A DNA stretch of 64,000 nt from Pandoraea capi (GTDB lineage: Bacteria > Pseudomonadota > Gammaproteobacteria > Burkholderiales > Burkholderiaceae), in NCBI RefSeq assembly GCF_902459735.1, contig NZ_CABPRV010000011.1:169518-233517 (forward strand), given 5' to 3'. A program made the translations under genes and the position numbers. Below are positions 60,077-64,000 of the stretch, in pieces. Numbering within the stretch: the stretch's first letter is position 1; each line of letters opens with the position of its first letter. The notes under the pieces are model-generated. The model ran no database searches. It was not told the origin of the DNA and worked only from the letters and a program-made list of their open reading frames with translations.

Positions 60077-60750
60077 CCCGTTACCTTTACGCGGAGCAAA
60101 TGACGCTCGGCGTCGAGAAATGGCACATGCAACGCCAGGCGTTCGACGAGCTCACAGCCTTCGGGCAATGCTAACTCGCTCTCGGCGGCGACACCCTTCA
60201 TCGCCCAAAAGCTGCCCGCAGGGGCGAGCAAATTACGAGCGAGGGTGACGAAGTCGGACAACTCGGCGAAGGCGCGCGACACGATGGCGTCGAACGGCGC
60301 AGGCACTTCCTTGCCCACGACGAGCGATTCGACGCGGCCGGTCACGACCGTCAGATTGGTCAGCTTGAACGTTGCGCGAGCTTGCGTGAGGAAGGCGGTC
60401 TTTTTATGGACGATGTCGTTCACCGTCACCTGCCAGTCGGGACGCACGATCGCGAGCACGACACCGGGCAGTCCACCTCCGGAGCCCACATCGAGCACAT
60501 GCGAAATCGGCTCACGATCCAGACGCGGCAAAATCGACAGCGAATCGAGAAGATGCTTGATGACCATCTGTCGCGGGTCGCGGATCGAGGTCATTTGCAA
60601 CGAAGCGTTCCACTTCGCCAGCAGCATCTGATAATCGAGCAGGCGCGCCTGTTGTTCGGCATCGATCGACAGACCGAGTCGGTCGATCCCATCGGCCAAC
60701 AGCGTAGCCAGTTCGTTGCCGCCCGAGGCGGCATGACGCGAAGCAGTCAT
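60073..60750 (-). CDS. rsmG: 16S rRNA (guanine-N7) methyltransferase RsmG
   Basis: RsmG methylates G527 of 16S rRNA. The 225 residues carry the SAM-binding motif [17 protein letters not shown] and the downstream [17 protein letters not shown]. The order mnmG-rsmG (gidA-gidB) is the classic origin-proximal pair. It begins 12 bases after mnmG. Confidence 0.98.
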   Translation of the reverse strand: MTASRHAASGGNELATLLADGIDRLGLSIDAEQQARLLDYQMLLAKWNASLQMTSIRDPRQMVIKHLLDSLSILPRLDREPISHVLDVGSGGGLPGVVLAIVRPDWQVTVNDIVHKKTAFLTQARATFKLTNLTVVTGRVESLVVGKEVPAPFDAIVSRAFAELSDFVTLARNLLAPAGSFWAMKGVAAESELALPEGCELVERLALHVPFLDAERHLLRVKVTG

Positions 60751-60762
60751 GAGGTCTCCGCG

Positions 60763-62745
60763 TCAGGCAGCGTGCTGGCCGCCGTCGTCGCCATCGGCGG
60801 CAACGCTGGCGGCGGCATTCGCTTGCTCCGGCGCACGACGGCGACCGAGCCCCTTCTTCAGGTGAATCATCAGCAACGAGATCGCGGCAGGCGTCACCCC
60901 CGAGATTCGGGATGCCTGACCCAGTGTCTCCGGGCGTTGCGCGTTCAGCTTCTGACGCACCTCGATCGACAGCCCACGCACATCGTTGTAGTCGATGCTC
61001 GCGGGCAGCACGGTGTTCTCGTTGGCTTCCTTGCGCACGATTTCATCGGCCTGACGGTCGATGTAGCCTTGATACTTCACGGCGATCTCGATCTGCTCAC
61101 GGATCTGGCTGGCTTGCAGCGTATCGTCGGCCAATGCCGTTTCCGGCGCCAGACGTCCGCCCTGCACGGCCATCAGTGCGTCGTAACCGACTTCCGGGCG
61201 ACGCAACAAATCGGCCAGCGAGTATTCGTGGTCGATGGCCTTGCCGAGCAGCGGCACGGCATCTTCCGCCGGGAACGTCTTCGGATTCACCCACGTCGAT
61301 TTGAGACGTTCTGTTTCACGTGAAACAGCGTCGCGTTTCCGGCAGAACGCTTCCCAGCGAATATCGTCGACCACGCCAAGCTCGCGCCCCGCTTCCGTCA
61401 GACGCATATCGGCGTTGTCTTCCCGCAGCGAGAGGCGATACTCCGCACGGCTGGTGAACATGCGATACGGCTCGGAAACACCGCGGGTAATCAGATCGTC
61501 GACGAGCACACCGAGGTATGCCTGATCGCGACGCGGGCACCATGCCTCGCGGCCCTGCACTTGCAGCGCGGCATTGATGCCGGCGAGCAGCCCTTGTGCG
61601 GCAGCCTCTTCATAGCCAGTCGTCCCGTTGATCTGGCCGGCGAAGAACAGACCGGAGATGACTCGGGTTTCGAGCGAGCTACGCAGGCCACGCGGGTCGA
61701 AGTAGTCGTACTCGATGGCGTAGCCAGGACGCAAAATGTAAGCGTTCTCCATCCCCTTCATCGAGCGCACGAGTTCGAGCTGCACATCGAAAGGCAAGCT
61801 GGTCGAGATACCGTTCGGGTAGTACTCGTTGGTCGTCAGACCTTCGGGTTCAAGATAGATCTGGTGCGATGTCTTGTCGGCGAAGCGGTGGATCTTGTCT
61901 TCGATGGACGGGCAATAGCGCGGGCCGACGCCTTCGATGACACCGGTGTACATCGGCGACCGGTCAAGCCCGCCCCGAATGATGTCGTGGGTGCGCTCGT
62001 TGGTATGCGTGACCCAGCACGGCACTTGGCGTGGGTGCTGCTCGGGACGTCCGAGGAACGAGAAAACGGGGACCGGATCGAGATCACCCGGCTGCCCTTC
62101 GAGGACGGAGAAATCGATGGAGCGGCCATCAATTCGCGGGGGCGTACCGGTTTTCAACCGCCCTTGCGGCAACTTCAACTCTTTGAGTCGAGCGGACAAG
62201 GTGATGGCTGCCGGATCGCCGGCGCGGCCACCCACGTAGTTGTTCAACCCCACGTGGATCTTGCCGTCGAGGAACGTTCCGGCCGTCAGCACGACGGCCC
62301 GGGCGCGGAAGCGCAACCCGACCTGAGTGATGGCGCCGACGACGCGCTCGCCTTCGACAATAAGATCTTCGACGGCTTGTTGGAACAGCCATAAATTCGG
62401 CTGATTCTCGAGGCGATGACGGATGGCCTGCTTATAGAGAAGGCGATCGGCCTGTGCACGTGTGGCACGGACCGCTGGGCCTTTGGACGAATTCAGTATA
62501 CGAAACTGAATACCGCCTTCGTCGGTCGCGGCGGCCATGGCCCCGCCGAGCGCATCGACCTCTTTGACGAGGTGGCCTTTGCCGATCCCGCCGATGGAGG
62601 GATTGCAGCTCATCTGGCCGAGCGTCTCGATATTATGGGTGAGCAGAAGTGTCTTACAGCCCATGCGGGCCGAGGCGAGCGCAGCCTCGGTGCCGGCATG
62701 GCCGCCACCCACCACGATCACGTCGAACTCGGTCGGATAAAGCAT
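60763..62745 (-). CDS. mnmG: tRNA uridine 5-carboxymethylaminomethyl modification enzyme MnmG
   Basis: MnmG (GidA) works with MnmE to modify the wobble uridine in tRNA. The ATG at 62745 gives 660 residues starting [23 protein letters not shown], with the FAD-binding Rossmann motif. Later blocks include [29 protein letters not shown] and [20 protein letters not shown]. An upstream in-frame start would add 28 unlikely residues. A perfect parS lies inside the coding region at 61312-61327, where it encodes VSRET. Confidence 0.98.
   Translation of the reverse strand: MLYPTEFDVIVVGGGHAGTEAALASARMGCKTLLLTHNIETLGQMSCNPSIGGIGKGHLVKEVDALGGAMAAATDEGGIQFRILNSSKGPAVRATRAQADRLLYKQAIRHRLENQPNLWLFQQAVEDLIVEGERVVGAITQVGLRFRARAVVLTAGTFLDGKIHVGLNNYVGGRAGDPAAITLSARLKELKLPQGRLKTGTPPRIDGRSIDFSVLEGQPGDLDPVPVFSFLGRPEQHPRQVPCWVTHTNERTHDIIRGGLDRSPMYTGVIEGVGPRYCPSIEDKIHRFADKTSHQIYLEPEGLTTNEYYPNGISTSLPFDVQLELVRSMKGMENAYILRPGYAIEYDYFDPRGLRSSLETRVISGLFFAGQINGTTGYEEAAAQGLLAGINAALQVQGREAWCPRRDQAYLGVLVDDLITRGVSEPYRMFTSRAEYRLSLREDNADMRLTEAGRELGVVDDIRWEAFCRKRDAVSRETERLKSTWVNPKTFPAEDAVPLLGKAIDHEYSLADLLRRPEVGYDALMAVQGGRLAPETALADDTLQASQIREQIEIAVKYQGYIDRQADEIVRKEANENTVLPASIDYNDVRGLSIEVRQKLNAQRPETLGQASRISGVTPAAISLLMIHLKKGLGRRRAPEQANAAASVAADGDDGGQHAA
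61312..61327. promoter_or_regulatory. parS: Perfect parS site within mnmG
   Basis: TGTTTCACGTGAAACA is a perfect 16-bp palindrome and matches the bacterial consensus TGTTNCACGTGAAACA at every position. It is inside mnmG, 2.8 kb upstream of parB, and is the only fully palindromic copy in the window. Confidence 0.9.
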
Positions 62746-62834
62746 CGCAATATTGCCGCTAGCGGCAAACTCTCTGGATTCGGTAATTGCGGAATTATAG
62801 CGGTATTGCGATGCATCATTTGTAACCACGCAGT

Positions 62835-62850
62835 TGTTTCACGTGAAACG
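62835..62850. promoter_or_regulatory. parS: parS site 1 upstream of mnmG
   Basis: TGTTTCACGTGAAACG differs from the 16-bp consensus only at the last base. It lies 90 bases before the mnmG start, in unique sequence outside the tandem repeats. Confidence 0.85.
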
Positions 62851-62877
62851 TGCGTGGAAAGTGACGGTTTTGGGGAC

Positions 62878-62893
62878 TGTTTCACGTGAAACG
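62878..62893. promoter_or_regulatory. parS: parS site 2, at the edge of the repeat array
   Basis: TGTTTCACGTGAAACG lies 43 bases from site 1 and immediately before the first, truncated repeat unit. Confidence 0.85.
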
Positions 62894-63061
62894 TTGGCCC
62901 CGAAACCACAACCTCAGATCACTCCCTCGCCCTCACCCACCTCCGGGCAGCGAAGATTACCGGCGCCCCGACTGCGTTCCAACTTAACGTCACTCTGTCA
63001 GGGCACCGGCAATCTCCGCTAAGCTCACGTCCGAGCGCAACCGACGCGATGTTCCCGCTCG

Positions 63062-63077
63062 TGTTTCACGTGAAACG
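63062..63077. promoter_or_regulatory. parS: parS in repeat unit 1
   Basis: TGTTTCACGTGAAACG, one mismatch to consensus (last base), closing the truncated first repeat unit. Confidence 0.85.
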
Positions 63078-63287
63078 TTTGATGGGCAGAGATGCTTTCA
63101 AGCGCGCAGCGTGAGATGCCTCCCCCGAAACCACAACCTCAGATCACTCCCCCGCCCTCTCCGACCTCCGGGGCAGCGAAGATTACCGGCGCCCCGACTG
63201 CGTTCCAACTTAAAGTCACTCCGTCAGGGCACCGGCAATCTCCGCCAAGCTCGCGTCCGAGCGCAACCGACGCGATGTTCCTGCTCT

Positions 63288-63303
63288 TGTTTCACGTGAA
63301 ACG
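63288..63303. promoter_or_regulatory. parS: parS in repeat unit 2
   Basis: TGTTTCACGTGAAACG, 226 bases after the previous site. Confidence 0.85.
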
Positions 63304-63511
63304 TTTGATGGGCTGGGATGCTTTCAAGCGCGCAGCGTGAGATGCCTCCCCCGAAACCACAACCTCAAATCACTCCCCCGCCCTTATCCACCTCCGGGCA
63401 GCGAAGATTACCGGTGCCCCGACTGCGTTCCAACTTAAAGCACTCCGTCAGGGCACCGGCAATCTCCGCCAAGCTCGCGTCCGGGCACAACCGACGCGAT
63501 GTTCCCGCTCG

Positions 63512-63527
63512 TGTTTCACATGAAACG
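63512..63527. promoter_or_regulatory. parS: Variant parS in repeat unit 3
   Basis: TGTTTCACATGAAACG has a G-to-A change in the central CACGTG core, 224 bases after the previous site. It is probably bound more weakly. Confidence 0.6.
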
Positions 63528-63736
63528 TTTGATGGGCTAGGACGCTTTCAAGCGCGCAACGTGAGATGCCTCCCCCGAAACCACAACCTCAAATCACTCC
63601 CCCGCCCTTACCCACCTCCGGGCAGCGAAGATCGCCGGTGCCCCGACTGCGTTCCAACTTAAAGTCACTCCGTCAGGGCACCGGCAATCTCCGCCAAGCT
63701 CGCGTCCGAGCGCAACCGACGCGATGTTCCTGCTCT

Positions 63737-63752
63737 TGTTTCACGTGAAACG
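63737..63752. promoter_or_regulatory. parS: parS in repeat unit 4
   Basis: TGTTTCACGTGAAACG, 225 bases after the variant site. Confidence 0.85.
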
Positions 63753-63961
63753 TTTGATGGGCTGGGATGCTTTCAGGTGCGTGGCGTGAGATGCCTCCCC
63801 CGAAACCACAACCTCGGATCACTCCTCCGCCCTCACCCACCTCCGGGCAGCGAAGATCGCCGGTGCCCCGACTGCGTTCCAACTTAAAGTCACTCCGTCA
63901 GGGCACCGGCAATCTCCGCCAAGCTCCCGTCCGGGCACAACCGACGCGATGTTCCTGCTCT

Positions 63962-63977
63962 TGTTTCACGTGAAACG
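63962..63977. promoter_or_regulatory. parS: parS in repeat unit 5
   Basis: TGTTTCACGTGAAACG, 225 bases after the previous site and 23 bases before the window end, where another unit begins. Confidence 0.85.
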
Positions 63978-64000
63978 TTTGATGGGCTGGGATGCTTTCA

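Larger units (their letters stand above)
62894..64000. repeat. Tandem array of about 225-bp units, each ending in a parS
   Basis: Units end-to-end: 62894-63077 (184 bases, lacks the first about 40), 63078-63303 (226), 63304-63527 (224), 63528-63752 (225), 63753-63977 (225), and the start of another from 63978 to the window end. Units differ at only a few positions each. Every unit ends with a parS-like palindrome (63062, 63288, 63512, 63737 and 63962). The copy at 63512-63527 reads CACATG in the centre instead of CACGTG. No gene is supportable in the 1.25 kb from 62746 to 64000. The array continues beyond the window. Confidence 0.95.

Noticed and set aside
63378-63390. DnaA box / replication origin in the array
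   Set aside because: Only one near match (TTATCCACC) exists, in a single unit, with no cluster and no AT-rich unwinding region. The origin is probably nearby but not in this window.
63092-63973. A family of small Pro/Arg-rich frames repeated in the 225-bp units
   Set aside because: Their ends fall in the parS palindrome, and frames differ between units because of single-base length changes. They are by-products of a noncoding repeat.
62894-64000. CRISPR-like or insertion-sequence origin of the tandem array
   Set aside because: There are no short direct repeats with unique spacers, no cas genes, no transposase and no terminal inverted repeats. The units are adjacent copies.

Overview
The window is high-GC DNA from a betaproteobacterium of the Burkholderiales, most likely Burkholderiaceae. 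I base this on the order mnmG-rsmG-parA-parB-atpIBEFHAGDC, an FlhDC-type flagellar master regulator, CheD together with CheZ, and the residue-level character of the proteins. A Pandoraea-like genome would fit, but the genus cannot be proven from the sequence alone.

Layout. (1) 1-3866: the end of a fli operon on the plus strand, fliM (5' truncated by the window edge), fliN, fliO, fliP, fliQ and fliR. (2) 3924-4680: a hicA-hicB toxin-antitoxin pair with a clear inverted-repeat operator. (3) 4897-15836: flgB to flgL on the minus strand, with flgA, flgM and flgN divergent from flgB (16274-18213). (4) 18262-21180: a lower-GC accessory islet holding an orphan HicB-like protein and a three-gene cassette. 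The cassette is a radical SAM/SPASM enzyme, a 67-residue aromatic-rich peptide and a TonB-like membrane protein, and I read it as an undescribed peptide-modification (RiPP-type) system. (5) 21260-44119, minus strand: fliA, flhG, flhF, flhA, flhB; then cheZ, cheY, cheB, cheD, cheR, three tandem chemoreceptor genes, cheW, cheA, a second cheY-like gene, motB, motA, flhC and flhD. (6) 44851-48490: a Bcr/CflA-type MFS exporter, an acyl-CoA synthetase and a compound 7-bp/8-bp microsatellite. (7) 48669-56154: the complete F1Fo ATP synthase operon. (8) 56398-62745: an ArsB/SLC13-like permease, parB, parA, a lipocalin, rsmG and mnmG. (9) 62746-64000: a noncoding array of about 225-bp tandem repeats, each carrying a parS-like palindrome, running off the window end.

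The genes form two functional blocks. The first is an almost complete motility programme. FlhDC is its master regulator, FliA/FlgM act as the sigma-28 checkpoint, and candidate sigma-28 promoters lie before flgM, flgK and motA. It also encodes the export gate, rod/hook/filament-junction parts, the motor and the chemotaxis circuit. The second is the origin-proximal block: ATP synthase, chromosome segregation (ParA, ParB, clustered parS) and the mnmG-rsmG pair.

The most interesting observations are the parS satellite array with an additional perfect parS inside mnmG, and the radical SAM cassette embedded in the flagellar cluster. Next are the 7x7/14x8/7x7 microsatellite, an FlhG whose P-loop lysines are lost but whose FlhF-activating helix is kept, and BvgA/RcsB-like dyads upstream of flhDC. 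No rRNA, tRNA, CRISPR array or insertion sequence was recognised.
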